From: Paludibacter propionicigenes
GTDB lineage: Bacteria; Bacteroidota; Bacteroidia; Bacteroidales; JAIFNL01
Reading direction: 5' to 3'
NCBI GenBank assembly: GCA_020721325.1
Contig: DYNA01000022.1
Location: 1 to 38,182, forward strand
Length of the DNA: 38,182 nt
The first letter of the stretch is position 1, and every line of letters begins with the position of its first letter. The notes under the pieces were generated by a model. It was not told the DNA's origin. It was given only the letters and a program-made list of their open reading frames with translations, and searched no databases. A program made the translations under genes and the position numbers. Below are positions 1 through 8,100 of this stretch, piece after piece.

Positions 1-2
1 AA

Positions 3-129
3 ATTTTCAAATTAATCTCATTTTCAAATTAATCTCATTTTCAAATTTTCAAATTAATCTCATTTTCAAATTAATCTTCTTTTCAAATTAATCTCATTTT
101 CAAATTAATCTCATTTTCAAATTAATTTA
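3..129. repeat. 17-bp tandem repeat array
   Basis: About seven head-to-tail copies of a 17-bp unit, ATTTTCAAATTAATCTC, with one copy carrying an 8-bp internal duplication (near 37-61) and a few point changes. It runs off the left edge, so its full length is unknown. The last unit overlaps the stop codon of the ArsG-like gene (minus strand), so the array lies directly downstream of that operon. Related, more degenerate ATTTTCAAATT-type repeats lie at 1632-1700 and 24757-24806. Confidence 0.9.
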
Positions 130-827
130 ATGTAAAAAATGTAAACATAATACAAACCTACGAAAATAAAGGTAATCGCAACTAAGCGATTAAACCATTT
201 TTGAAAAGTTTGTATGTTTTTGTAAAAATTTCCGATACTTGAAACGCTAAACGCCAGCAAATAAGCAATAATTAGTACCGGCAAACCCGTTGCAATTGCA
301 AAAACCAGAGGCAAATACAAGCCCGAAGCACTCGCAATAGTTAGCGGAATGAGCATTCCGAAAAACAAAACGCCACTGTAAGGACAAAACGCCAAAGCAA
401 ACACAACACCTAACAATAAGGCACTTAGCCAGCTTCCTGCTTTCGATTTGCTCTGTATTTTTTCAGTAAGTTTGCCAAAAGACGGAAAGTTAATTTTCAC
501 AATGTCCAACATCAACACGCCAATGAGAATAAGCAAAAAACCTAAAAACTTTTCGCCATTCGAGGAGAATAATTTTGAAATTTCGAATTTGCTGGCTCCA
601 AAATACAAAACAATGCCCAGAAAAGTGTAACTTAACGCTCTTCCTAAAGTGTAAATTAAGCCATTTACAAATATTTTGCGTTTATTCTCTATCTCCTTGC
701 TAATGTACGCAATAGCCGTAATGTTGGTAGCCAAAGGGCAGGGACTAATGGCTGTCATCAGCCCCAAAAGAAATGCGTAAAGCATTGGATTTTGGGCATT
801 TTCGAGCAGTGTTTGTAGAAAATCCAT
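117..827 (-). CDS. arsG: ArsG/CcdA-type membrane permease (DsbD-like)
   Basis: A 236-residue polytopic membrane protein with about six hydrophobic segments. Two Cys-Pro motifs sit in membrane segments: ISPCPLATN (C30) and AFCPYSG (C148). This is the paired-cysteine layout of the CcdA/DsbD transmembrane electron carriers. ArsG, reported as an efflux permease for aromatic aminoarsenicals, belongs to this superfamily. The ATG follows directly on the stop codon of the ArsF-like gene with no spacer, so the two are co-translated. With an ArsR regulator and a CxxC thioredoxin in the same operon, a role in arsenical resistance or thiol-redox transport is likely. The substrate cannot be read from sequence; a plain CcdA role is the alternative. 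The symbol is by family resemblance and position. Confidence 0.75.
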   Translation of the reverse strand: MDFLQTLLENAQNPMLYAFLLGLMTAISPCPLATNITAIAYISKEIENKRKIFVNGLIYTLGRALSYTFLGIVLYFGASKFEISKLFSSNGEKFLGFLLILIGVLMLDIVKINFPSFGKLTEKIQSKSKAGSWLSALLLGVVFALAFCPYSGVLFFGMLIPLTIASASGLYLPLVFAIATGLPVLIIAYLLAFSVSSIGNFYKNIQTFQKWFNRLVAITFIFVGLYYVYIFYIKLI

Positions 828-1250
828 TTATTTTAGCAATTTATCAATTTCGGCTTTCAACAGTTTTTTGTATTGCTCAGGGTTGTTTTTAGCATACTGA
901 AAAGCCGTATTTGTAAAATCAACCTTTTTTCCGTTTTGTTTTACCAAGAGCAAGGTCGAAAAACCTATTTTATGTTTATTTACTAATTTTGAATTGGCTT
1001 TTTCCTCAAAATTATACGATTTGAAAGTGATTTCGCCTTTATCGAACTTTGATTTGTATTGTTCTTGTAATAAGGCTTTTGCATGATTTTCAACTGCATT
1101 GCAAGTAATGCAACGTTTGGTAGCATGAAAGTACATTATTTCGAGCTTTGCGCCCGAAGTTTTGGCGTCTTTTTTGGTTTGTGCAAAACTGTACGAGCTT
1201 ATATTGCTGATTAATAATAAAATAACTAAAAAACGAAGTTCTTTTTTCAT
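828..1250 (-). CDS. arsF: ArsF-like exported CxxC protein
   Basis: A 140-residue protein with an N-terminal signal peptide (hydrophobic residues 7-18, likely cut after SFA at residue 23). The mature part has a thioredoxin-like core with a redox motif CITC (C47, C50) in the context FHATKRCITC, and a Lys-rich helical C-terminus. This matches the family named ArsF, described with ArsE and ArsG in reduction of nitro-aromatic arsenicals and their export. It probably acts in the periplasm as the thiol partner of the membrane protein encoded directly downstream. A palindrome at 1294-1309 lies in the 81-bp gap between arsR and this gene and may give it its own ArsR-controlled promoter. Function is inferred from family and context. 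Confidence 0.7.
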   Translation of the reverse strand: MKKELRFLVILLLISNISSYSFAQTKKDAKTSGAKLEIMYFHATKRCITCNAVENHAKALLQEQYKSKFDKGEITFKSYNFEEKANSKLVNKHKIGFSTLLLVKQNGKKVDFTNTAFQYAKNNPEQYKKLLKAEIDKLLK

Positions 1251-1293
1251 TTGAATTTTCTTATAAAAAATTAATAATCAATTATTTTAATAG

Positions 1294-1309
1294 TTCACAA
1301 ATAAGTGAA
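1294..1309. promoter_or_regulatory. candidate ArsR operator 2
   Basis: A perfect interrupted palindrome, TTCAC-N6-GTGAA, in the gap between the arsR stop and the arsF-like start. It closely resembles the site at 1977-1996 in front of the operon: both read TTCACAAA, four variable bases, then TGAAATGT. The match in sequence and in position relative to ArsR-regulated genes suggests a repressor site. Binding is inferred. Confidence 0.5.
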
Positions 1310-1331
1310 ATGTAATTTCAAAAAAAACGGA

Positions 1332-1634
1332 TTACTCTGAAAACAGTTCGCTAAGTAAAACCTTAGCTTTTTCCCAATTCTCTTTGTTGATGCAATATTT
1401 GATGTAAGGAGCTTGAATATGCCCTTGAATTAATCCGGCATTTTTAAGTTCTTTTAAATGTAACGAAAGCCCAGACCTGCCTATGGGTAAGTCATTTACC
1501 AAGTCGCCACTATAACAGCACGAATTCATTTTTGATAATTTTTCTAAAATAAAAACTCTTGCAGGGTGGCTCATTGCCTTTGCAAAGGCTGCAATTTGAA
1601 ATTGTTTTTCGGTATATTCTATTTCATTTCCCAT
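1332..1634 (-). CDS. ArsR/SmtB-family winged-helix repressor
   Basis: A 100-residue ArsR-type regulator. The recognition region reads SGLSLHLKELKNAGLI, the usual helix-turn-helix plus start of the wing in this family. A vicinal cysteine pair (C39, C40 from this start, in NSCCYSGDLV) lies ahead of the DNA-binding helix, where ArsR-type sensors often place metalloid-binding thiols; one more Cys is near the C-terminus. A longer reading from a TTG at 1640 is possible, but the ATG at 1634 is preferred. It lies second in a four-gene operon. Two palindromes (1977-1996 and 1294-1309) flank its operon position, so it probably represses both promoters until a metalloid or thiol reagent binds. The inducer is not known. 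Confidence 0.85.
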   Translation of the reverse strand: MGNEIEYTEKQFQIAAFAKAMSHPARVFILEKLSKMNSCCYSGDLVNDLPIGRSGLSLHLKELKNAGLIQGHIQAPYIKYCINKENWEKAKVLLSELFSE

Positions 1635-1700
1635 TTTCAAAATTCTATATTTTCAGATTTTCCCATTTTCAAATTCCCAAATTACCACATTTTCAAATTA
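1632..1700. repeat. degenerate short AT-rich tandem repeat
   Basis: Four to five imperfect units built on ATTTTCAAATTCCC fill the gap between the thioredoxin stop and the ArsR start. They resemble the 17-bp array at 3-129 in their ATTTTCAAATT core. No protein-coding role is visible apart from overlap with the start of the ArsR gene. Confidence 0.5.
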
Positions 1701-1946
1701 AGAAATTGCTTTGTCTATGAAACTTTTAATTTCTGACTTTGAAGGAACCCGCCCGCTAAAAGCCACCTTTTCGTTTATCACCAAAGCGGGCGTGGTCATA
1801 ATTCCATACGCCATTATTTCTACAATGTCTTCTACTTTTTGCACTTCTGCATCGATGTTATTTTCGGCTACAACTTCTTTTGTTACTTTTTCGAGCGATT
1901 TGCATTTGGCGCAACCCGTTCCAAGTATTTTCAAATTGATTTTCAT
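1698..1946 (-). CDS. small thioredoxin-like disulfide protein (TM0996/MTH895 type)
   Basis: An 82-residue minimal thioredoxin fold. The redox motif GTGCAKCK places the active cysteines at residues 12 and 15, and TTPAL near residue 52 is the cis-proline loop. There is no signal peptide, so it is cytoplasmic. It is the first gene of the ArsR-controlled operon and could pass electrons from the cytosol to the ArsG/CcdA-like membrane protein and on to the exported ArsF-like protein; this relay is an inference from gene order and the three CxxC/CP motif sets. It may correspond to the small ArsE component of arsEFG systems, but I cannot confirm that. Confidence 0.85.
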   Translation of the reverse strand: MKINLKILGTGCAKCKSLEKVTKEVVAENNIDAEVQKVEDIVEIMAYGIMTTPALVINEKVAFSGRVPSKSEIKSFIDKAIS

Positions 1947-1976
1947 ACTTTTGTACTATTAAATTATCATTTTAGT

Positions 1977-1996
1977 ATTTCACAAAATTATGAAAT
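1977..1996 (-). promoter_or_regulatory. candidate ArsR operator 1 overlapping the -7 box
   Basis: An interrupted palindrome, ATTTCA-N8-TGAAAT. On the minus strand the spacer holds TAATTTTG (1990-1983), which fits the Bacteroidetes -7 consensus TAnnTTTG and would start transcription about 30 nt before the thioredoxin ATG. A repressor bound here would cover the -7 box. No matching -33 TTTG was found at the usual spacing. The second copy of the palindrome is at 1294-1309. Confidence 0.55.
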
Positions 1997-2085
1997 GTTT
2001 TTTTATAAAAAAATTTTTTTTTCAAAATAAAATAAAATAAAATCTATTTTTAGAATTTATAATTATGTATAAAAATCTGAAAATT

Positions 2086-2160
2086 ATTGTATCAATCTAT
2101 TAATAAACAGTCTTTTAATAATTAATTTGTAGGCATTTTTAAAATAATGGATACAATGAC
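2086..2160 (+). repeat. 75-bp intergenic repeat, copy A
   Basis: One of three equal-length copies (others at 27472-27546, inverted, and 36754-36828). The left end reads GTATCAAT and the right end ATGGATAC, an imperfect terminal inverted repeat. The inner left block TTAATAAACAG is shared by all three. By eye about 59 of 75 positions match the inverted copy C. It lies in the 346-bp gap between the ArsR operon and rsmE; nothing else is recognised there apart from the operator and -7 box at 1977-1996. Confidence 0.75.
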
Positions 2161-2292
2161 TATCTCTCAATTAATGAAACACTTACAGATTTAAGAGATT
2201 CTTTAAATTTTAATATTTTTAAATGAAAATGTGAATTATAATTTCAAAAAAAATATTTTTTTATAATAAAAATAATTTTACTATGCAGTCAT

Positions 2293-2994
2293 TTAACCAT
2301 TTAATAATGCAACAGAATGGCAAGCAACAATTCCGGCAGTTTCGGTTCTCAATCGGCTGTTACCCAAGCTAATTTCTTGAAAACCAACTGCTTTAGCTTT
2401 CTCTACTTCACTTATAGAAAAATCGCCTTCCGGTCCTATTAATATCAAGGCATTTGTGGGAAATATCAATTTTTCTTTCAGCAAAGGCAAATCTTGCCAA
2501 TGGCAGTGTGCAATGTATTTTTGCATTTCAACATTCAATTCCATTACTTGCGTAAAAGTGCTTAGTTCGTTGAGCTTTGGCAGAAAAGCTTTTTGCGATT
2601 GCTTAGCGGCAGACAAAATAACTTTTTCCAAACGCTCGTTTTTAATTACTTTACGCTCAGAATGTTCCGTTAAAATAGGAGTTATTTCGCTAATTCCTAT
2701 TTCCGTAGCTTTTTCTAAAAACCATTCAAAACGTTCGATGTTTTTTGTTGGTGCAATGGCTATATGTAAATGATAATTAAGCGCGTGATAATTTTCTACG
2801 CGCTCGATTACTTGCAATTCGCACAATTTGTGATTTTCGCTTATTAAACGGGCTTTGCACCAAACACCTTTGCCGTTAAAAACTTGCACTTGGTCGCCAA
2901 TTTTTAACCGCAAAACTTTTACGGCATGTTTCGACTCTTCTTCACTGAGCCTTATTGTATCGGATTGAATTGTTTCTGAGTAAAATATATGCAC
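2293..2994 (-). CDS. rsmE: 16S rRNA m3U1498 methyltransferase RsmE
   Basis: A 233-residue SPOUT-class methyltransferase that methylates N3 of U1498 in 16S rRNA using S-adenosylmethionine. The N-terminal PUA-like part holds HAVKVLRLKIGD (residues 23-34). The SPOUT knot motifs IGPEGDFS (about 186-193) and LGNSRLRTETA (about 210-220) form the SAM pocket. The start is a GTG codon: it gives the family's typical first residues MHIFYS, and no nearer ATG fits. Length is normal. It is a single gene flanked by AT-rich spacers, with no operon partner in the window. Confidence 0.97.
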   Translation of the reverse strand: MHIFYSETIQSDTIRLSEEESKHAVKVLRLKIGDQVQVFNGKGVWCKARLISENHKLCELQVIERVENYHALNYHLHIAIAPTKNIERFEWFLEKATEIGISEITPILTEHSERKVIKNERLEKVILSAAKQSQKAFLPKLNELSTFTQVMELNVEMQKYIAHCHWQDLPLLKEKLIFPTNALILIGPEGDFSISEVEKAKAVGFQEISLGNSRLRTETAGIVACHSVALLNG

Positions 2995-3552
2995 AATAAA
3001 TGATTTTTGAAAATGTGAAAATTGCAGTAATGCACTAAATTTTAAATCTGTAATTTATTTTTTAATAAACGGATAATCATCAAATTAATAATTAATTATC
3101 AATAAGTTGATTTGGATTTTTTATTTCACAACACCGTTTTCGGAGTCCCATTTCTGTTATTGCAAAAAAAAATATTCAAATAAAAAAAATAATTTTTCAT
3201 TTTAAAAAAAAGAAGTTTCTTTGTCGAAAGCACTGTGAGTTTTAATAAAATCGGAAAAAAAATTGCAAACGCAAATATAAAAAACAATTTTCAAAATAAA
3301 ATAAAATCAAAAAAAATACCATTAAAATTTTGTAAAAAAGAAGTTTTTATCTTTGCAGTGAAAAGAAAACAGACTTCTATTTTAAAAAGTTCAATTAAGT
3401 TAAATTCATCAAATTATTTTAGGAAAAGACACTTTGTGTTTTTGCGTGAGATTTTGAGTTTCTTGGTTTTGAAGGCATTTTGTAAAGAATTTATATTTTG
3501 AATATCAGTTAGTTAGCAATAAAATTTTTGGATTTTAGGTATTTTTTTTGTT
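2995..3552. other. intergenic region, no gene accepted
   Basis: This 558-bp stretch is very AT-rich with many A and T runs. It contains a promoter-like box at 3348-3355 and, near 3430-3460, a TTTGTGTTTTTGCGTGAGA segment that resembles the CTTTGCGTCTTTGCGTGA sequence near 30515-30533. An 88-codon open frame at 3235-3501 is Lys/Ile/Phe/Asn-rich low-complexity sequence and is not accepted as a gene. Confidence 0.6.
3348..3355 (+). promoter_or_regulatory. orphan -7 promoter box
   Basis: TATCTTTG followed by CA on the plus strand is a perfect TAnnTTTG -7 box. A TTTTG lies upstream but only 15 nt away, shorter than the usual 19-21. No plus-strand gene follows; a transcript would run towards the 3' end of mutY on the opposite strand. 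It may be chance or drive an untranslated RNA. Confidence 0.25.
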
Positions 3553-4641
3553 TTATACACGAAAATTGGAATTTAAGTAATCTGCAAAAAAATTAATAAT
3601 CAACTGCGGATAAGGAAATTGTTGTAATTGTTCAAAAGCAATGGATTTATATTTTTGCGAAAGTATTTTTTCAAAATTTTCGGTGTAATTATGTATTTGC
3701 ATTGAAAAAAATTGTACATTGAGTATTCTGTGCGAAAGAATGTGTTTGTATTTTTTGCCGAAAGGCAAAGGAGATATTTCTAAAGTGGTTTGCAAAAGTA
3801 ATGAAAGTTGGTTATTTATTTGGTTCATTGTCAATTCTTTGTCATTTTCTATTAAAGGGAAATCGTATAATTTATGCCAAATATCTTTTTCGTTTCGTAG
3901 GTTGATGAAAAGATGTGTTTTGTTCTCTTTTTTGTAAAAAAATAAAAAATAATACATAAAACGGTCTTGTTTGGGTGCCGCTTTCTTTTTTATGGGCAAA
4001 AGATTGACTTTTTCGTTTGCCAAAGCATAACAGTTTTGTGCAAAAGGGCATTGTTTGCACAAAGGCGATTGGGCTTTGCAAAGTATTGAACCAAAATCCA
4101 TTAGAGCTTGATTGAATGTAGCGGCGTGGTTTTTTGGCAAGAGTTTGTCGGCAATGAGTTGGATTTCTTTTTTGCCTTCTGAGGTATTTATTGGGGCGTG
4201 TAAGCCAAACATTCGGCTCAAAAATCGTTGTACATTTCCGTCTATGCTCACATAAGGCAAGTCGAAGGCAAAGGAAGCGATGGCTGCCGCCGTATATTCG
4301 CCTATTCCTTTGAGTTTTAATAGTTTGTTGTAATCATTTGGAAACTGACTTTGGTATTGAGTTACTATGTTTTTAGCCGTTTGGTGAAGGTTTCGCGCCC
4401 GCGAATAGTAGCCTAAGCCTTGCCAGAGTTTCAAAATATTTTCTTCTGTGGCTTGGGCAAGGTCTTCAACGGTGGGGTAGGTGTGAATAAATTTGAGATA
4501 ATACGCCGTGCCTTGTTCTATGCGCGTTTGTTGCATGATGATTTCCGAAAGCCATATTTTGTATGGGTCTTTGGTTTTTCGCCATTCTAAATCGCGTTTA
4601 TTGCTTTGATACCAATTGATTAGCTTTTCCGAAAAATTCAT
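3553..4641 (-). CDS. mutY: A/G-specific adenine DNA glycosylase MutY
   Basis: A 362-residue base-excision repair enzyme that removes adenine mispaired with 8-oxoguanine or G. The catalytic Glu is E33 in LSEIIMQQTR, the helix-hairpin-helix is LKGIGEYTA (110-118), and the catalytic Asp is D134 in SIDGNV. Four cysteines, C188, C195, C198 and C204 (spacing C-x6-C-x2-C-x5-C), bind the 4Fe-4S cluster. The C-terminal 130 residues fit the NUDIX-like domain that recognises 8-oxoG. Length and start are normal. It stands alone, with the repeat-rich gap 4642-5158 upstream. Confidence 0.97.
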   Translation of the reverse strand: MNFSEKLINWYQSNKRDLEWRKTKDPYKIWLSEIIMQQTRIEQGTAYYLKFIHTYPTVEDLAQATEENILKLWQGLGYYSRARNLHQTAKNIVTQYQSQFPNDYNKLLKLKGIGEYTAAAIASFAFDLPYVSIDGNVQRFLSRMFGLHAPINTSEGKKEIQLIADKLLPKNHAATFNQALMDFGSILCKAQSPLCKQCPFAQNCYALANEKVNLLPIKKKAAPKQDRFMYYFLFFYKKENKTHLFINLRNEKDIWHKLYDFPLIENDKELTMNQINNQLSLLLQTTLEISPLPFGKKYKHILSHRILNVQFFSMQIHNYTENFEKILSQKYKSIAFEQLQQFPYPQLIINFFADYLNSNFRV

Positions 4642-4781
4642 TCAATTTTATGGTTAAATGGTTGAATTGTTTTGAACGGGTCTGTTTATTTTGCAGGGAA
4701 AATGAATTTTACTTTTCTCGCATGTTTTATGAATTTTAAATAACAATGGTTCGTTATTTTTTTGAACGAATGTAAAAATTG

Positions 4782-4932
4782 GACTTTGGACAAAATCATT
4801 CCGCAGGAATGAAACAACGATAGAAAACAATGAATAGCAACAATATAGCACACCGAAGGTGTGTAACATTTTGATTGTGTAATTTATATTCTATCTATAT
4901 TTTGCACCGAAGGTGCAAATTTGTCCAAAGTC
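4782..4932. repeat. palindromic element with three internal hairpins
   Basis: Perfect 13-bp ends GACTTTGGACAAA (4782-4794) and TTTGTCCAAAGTC (4920-4932) enclose three hairpins: ATTCC-GCA-GGAAT (4798-4810), CACACC-GAA-GGTGTG (4849-4863) and TTTGCACC-GAA-GGTGCAAA (4901-4919). All have 3-nt loops, two of them GAA. As RNA this would fold into a multi-branched structure closed by the outer stem. It is compatible with a REP/MITE-like intergenic element. Confidence 0.7.
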
Positions 4933-5006
4933 TAATAGAAACAAACTCAAATCTTTTTCTTTTTTTGAAAAATAGAGGGATTTATACTGCAAATGGTTTG
5001 TTATTT

Positions 5007-5040
5007 AACTTTTCCAAAGTTCTAAAACTTTGGAAAAGTT
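5007..5040. terminator. perfect 15-bp hairpin downstream of the 1646-aa gene
   Basis: AACTTTTCCAAAGTT, loop CTAA, AACTTTGGAAAAGTT: a perfect 15-bp stem with a 4-nt loop. It lies about 120 nt past the stop of the minus-strand gene at 5159 and could end its transcript, though no long U-run follows directly on that strand. Its ACTTTGG core is shared with the palindromes at 4782-4932 and 29504-29585. Confidence 0.5.
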
Positions 5041-5158
5041 GTAGTTATGTAGTAATAAATATTAAAAATTTATTCCGTTTTTAGTATATTTTATTTTTTT
5101 TTTACCAAAATAAACAGACCGGTTTTAATAATCCAAAACCCAATTCCCAAAACCCAAT

Positions 5159-8100
5159 TTATTGTCCTTCATAGCCTTCGTCTTCTTCAGCCTTGTTGTC
5201 TTCATCGGTTGGAGTGTTGTTGTTTACGGGTTCTCCTTCCTCTTCTGCCGGAGCTTTGCCGGTAACTCTAAGTAGAAATTTTTTACGTAAATCGTCAGAA
5301 CCAACCGTGTAGCTGATGTCTTTTACTCCGGCAACTTTGCGTACAGCATCGTTTGGTTTAACCGATTTCACAGCATCTTGAAAATCTTTTAACGTACTTA
5401 AGCCGTAAACAACATGGTCTAATGTATTGAAATAAAACCAATCGACACCCAAGTCAAAGTAAATATGAATTTCATCTCCGGCTTTTTTTCTGATTATTTC
5501 TATGTAACCCGATACGGCTTTGTTTATTTGTTTGCCTTTAATATTGGCTATATTCAAATCGCCATCGGAAATGTAGGAGTTTGTTTGTTTGTTCCATTTT
5601 AGTTTTACATTGGAAAAGACAAAGGTTTTTTCTAATTCTGCCGGAACTTTACGTAATTGTCCGTAGTTCGTAATTTCTTCCACCAATTTAGCCGATTTTT
5701 CAATTCCTAATAAATGTTTCAAACCGTAAGCGTAGAGACCGTCATCTTGTGCGGCATTTAGCATACCGTCTTTTTGAATCAGTTCCGCCATGGCGTCAAT
5801 AGCTTTGTCGTTGAAAAACAAATCCACTACCATAAAATTTTCAATGGTAAGGTCTTTTGTAGTTAAATTTTTACGGGCTTTACCAATGTTTTCGAGTTGA
5901 ATTTGTCCCACTTCCAATCCTAAATCAAAATGTCCGTCTGATTTAAAAATGCAGAACTTATTTAATGCTACTACACTGCCCAATGTATCGGGGTTTAGAT
6001 ATTTCAATTTACTTGTTATTACGTAATCTTTGTTTACGTCGTCGTAATAAAGTACATTGTTTACCGAATCGTTCAAAAAGGCAACATCTGAGTTTGCCAT
6101 TCTTTTGGTAAAGAAGGCATTGTAAATGCTATCGCCTGAGGAGTAAAAACCGGCTACAATTTTTTGTTTGTTGGCATCTACCATTTCGGCAGGAAGTTCA
6201 ATGACAACCGTATCGGGATTGATGTTTCCCTCAAAAGGTATTCGTTGGGGAATAATTTCGGCACAGGTATTATTTATTTCTACCGAACCGCTAAATACTA
6301 AATGTTTTTGGTCGGTGTAAAGTTTTATTTTGCCGTTGTACTTAATGAAATGCTCGTTGAGGTCAAAATTGGTTATTGAATCCTTGTCCGATGTGTAGGC
6401 TCTTATAATCGGGTCTGTTCTTGTGGAACTGACATCGGTAAATCGTATTTCAAAATGGGTTGTATCAATTCCGTCTGCTCCCTTGCGGTAAAAATAGTAG
6501 TCGTATTTGCCCAAACCTTTTATTTCATTGCGTCCTTTAATGGTTATAATCATATCGGTAATGTTGTGATACCTGTGAGTTTTGTCGGCTATAATTATAG
6601 CATTTGTGAGCGGTTCTATTTCGGCATTGGCTTTGATAATAATGGTGGTATCGGGCAATATCAGTCCATTGGCTACATCTATGGAGTCTACTTCGTAACA
6701 TTTTAAGATAAAATCTTCTAAACTATAACCCGAAGAGTAAGATATGAACCGCAAGCTATCTTGCTGTGGGTGAATGGAAATGTATTCCGAACCCAACCTT
6801 TTTGAATTGTCATCGGTTTTTTCACCTACTTCAATTTCATTACGTTCAATATCCCAAATAAACATATCCATGTAAGTCATAAATTGGTTTACCGGAAAAA
6901 CGGCTTTAGAGCGTTTTCCATCGAGAGCTTCAAAAACTCCTTTATTTTCGGAATAACTTATATCGGCTTTCACATTTTGAGCAGTAAAAGCCGGAGTGGA
7001 GAATCCAAGAGCTTTGATTAAGAAATCGGCTCTGGGCGATTGGTATTCGGCCATTTGGAAAATAAATTCTTTTGATGTTAATTCGGAGTTTGAAAATTCC
7101 ATCAATCCCGAACCTTTGTGGGCATTGGGTGTGATAACGGTTTGTCCGGTTAAGGCAGCCTCGCCATTGTACATTTCAAACGGATTGCGAGTTAGATTGG
7201 TTTTTATATCATTTCTAACTACTTCCCAACGTTCGTTTGCTATACTGTCAAAAGGCATGGCACCCGATATAACAAGGGAATCTTGTGCCGGAAGCCATTC
7301 TACAAAGTTGTTTTTGCCAAAAACTTGTGCGTATTGAGTTCCGGTACCGCGCTCCTCTACTTCCGAAATGGTGGCATCGGTGAGCATATAATCGGGGAAA
7401 TAGACAAAGTCGTTGGATTGAATAGTGGTGGTGATGTAATTGAGCGAACCCGCTCCATGCAAACCTTTGTTACTCAATTTCAAACTATTGGCTACCGTTC
7501 CCTGAACACTTCCCATTCCTTCATATACGGGATAGGTTTCAACGGAGTCTTTTACAAAACCTAAGGAATAAATTTTCTTTACATCGCCGTAATCGGTTTT
7601 AACTGTGTCTTCTTGAATGGTAAGAAATTCGTTAAAGTCGGGGAAAATACCCGAATGGAACAATCCGTAAGTTCTCCAACTTTTTGATGTAAAAGAACCT
7701 AAACTGTCTATGTTAAAAGTGTCTAACTTAAAATAAAACTTATCGCGTGTGTATTTTTCACCCAAAATAGAACGTGGTTGGTCTTCTTCATTATAATATT
7801 TGTCATAATAAACAGTAGAACTATCGGTGCAGAAAAAATGAGGATATTGAGCATATTTTACAAAAGAAGAATCTCCCGATTTATTTGAAGGGTGGTCAAT
7901 TAGTAAATAGCCTGTAATGTTTTCGATACGCGATTGAACTACTTCTTTTTTAAATAGATCCTTTTTAAATTGTATAACAGTGTCTATAGATTCTCCTTTA
8001 ATATTTTTACGTACTACATAAGTTGTATCGTCTGTATTGTCGGCTGTAAAAACCAATCTTTTTAAAATACCGGCACCCCTTCCTTCTGGTGCTTTGGGCT

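Larger units (their letters stand above)
4679..5120. mobile_element. possible non-autonomous element with 15-bp inverted ends
   Basis: GGTCTGTTTATTTTG (4679-4693) and its exact reverse complement CAAAATAAACAGACC (5106-5120) bracket 442 bp that contain two further palindromic structures (4782-4932 and 5007-5040). No transposase is encoded; the two ~70-codon open frames inside (4654-4869 and 4875-5084) are not convincing proteins. The layout resembles a MITE or a composite of small elements in the mutY-upstream gap. No clear target-site duplication was seen, so mobility is an inference. Confidence 0.4.

Noticed and set aside
1635-1640. TTG start for the ArsR gene two codons earlier
   Set aside because: The ATG at 1634 is in the same frame and the extra codons lie in a tandem repeat.
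3235-3501. 88-codon plus-strand frame
   Set aside because: Starts at GTG in A/T runs, low-complexity Lys/Asn/Ile/Phe composition, overlaps a promoter-like box and a repeat-like segment.
4654-4869. 71-codon minus-strand frame (and 4875-5084 on the plus strand)
   Set aside because: Both lie inside nested inverted repeats, and their codons are dictated by the hairpins.
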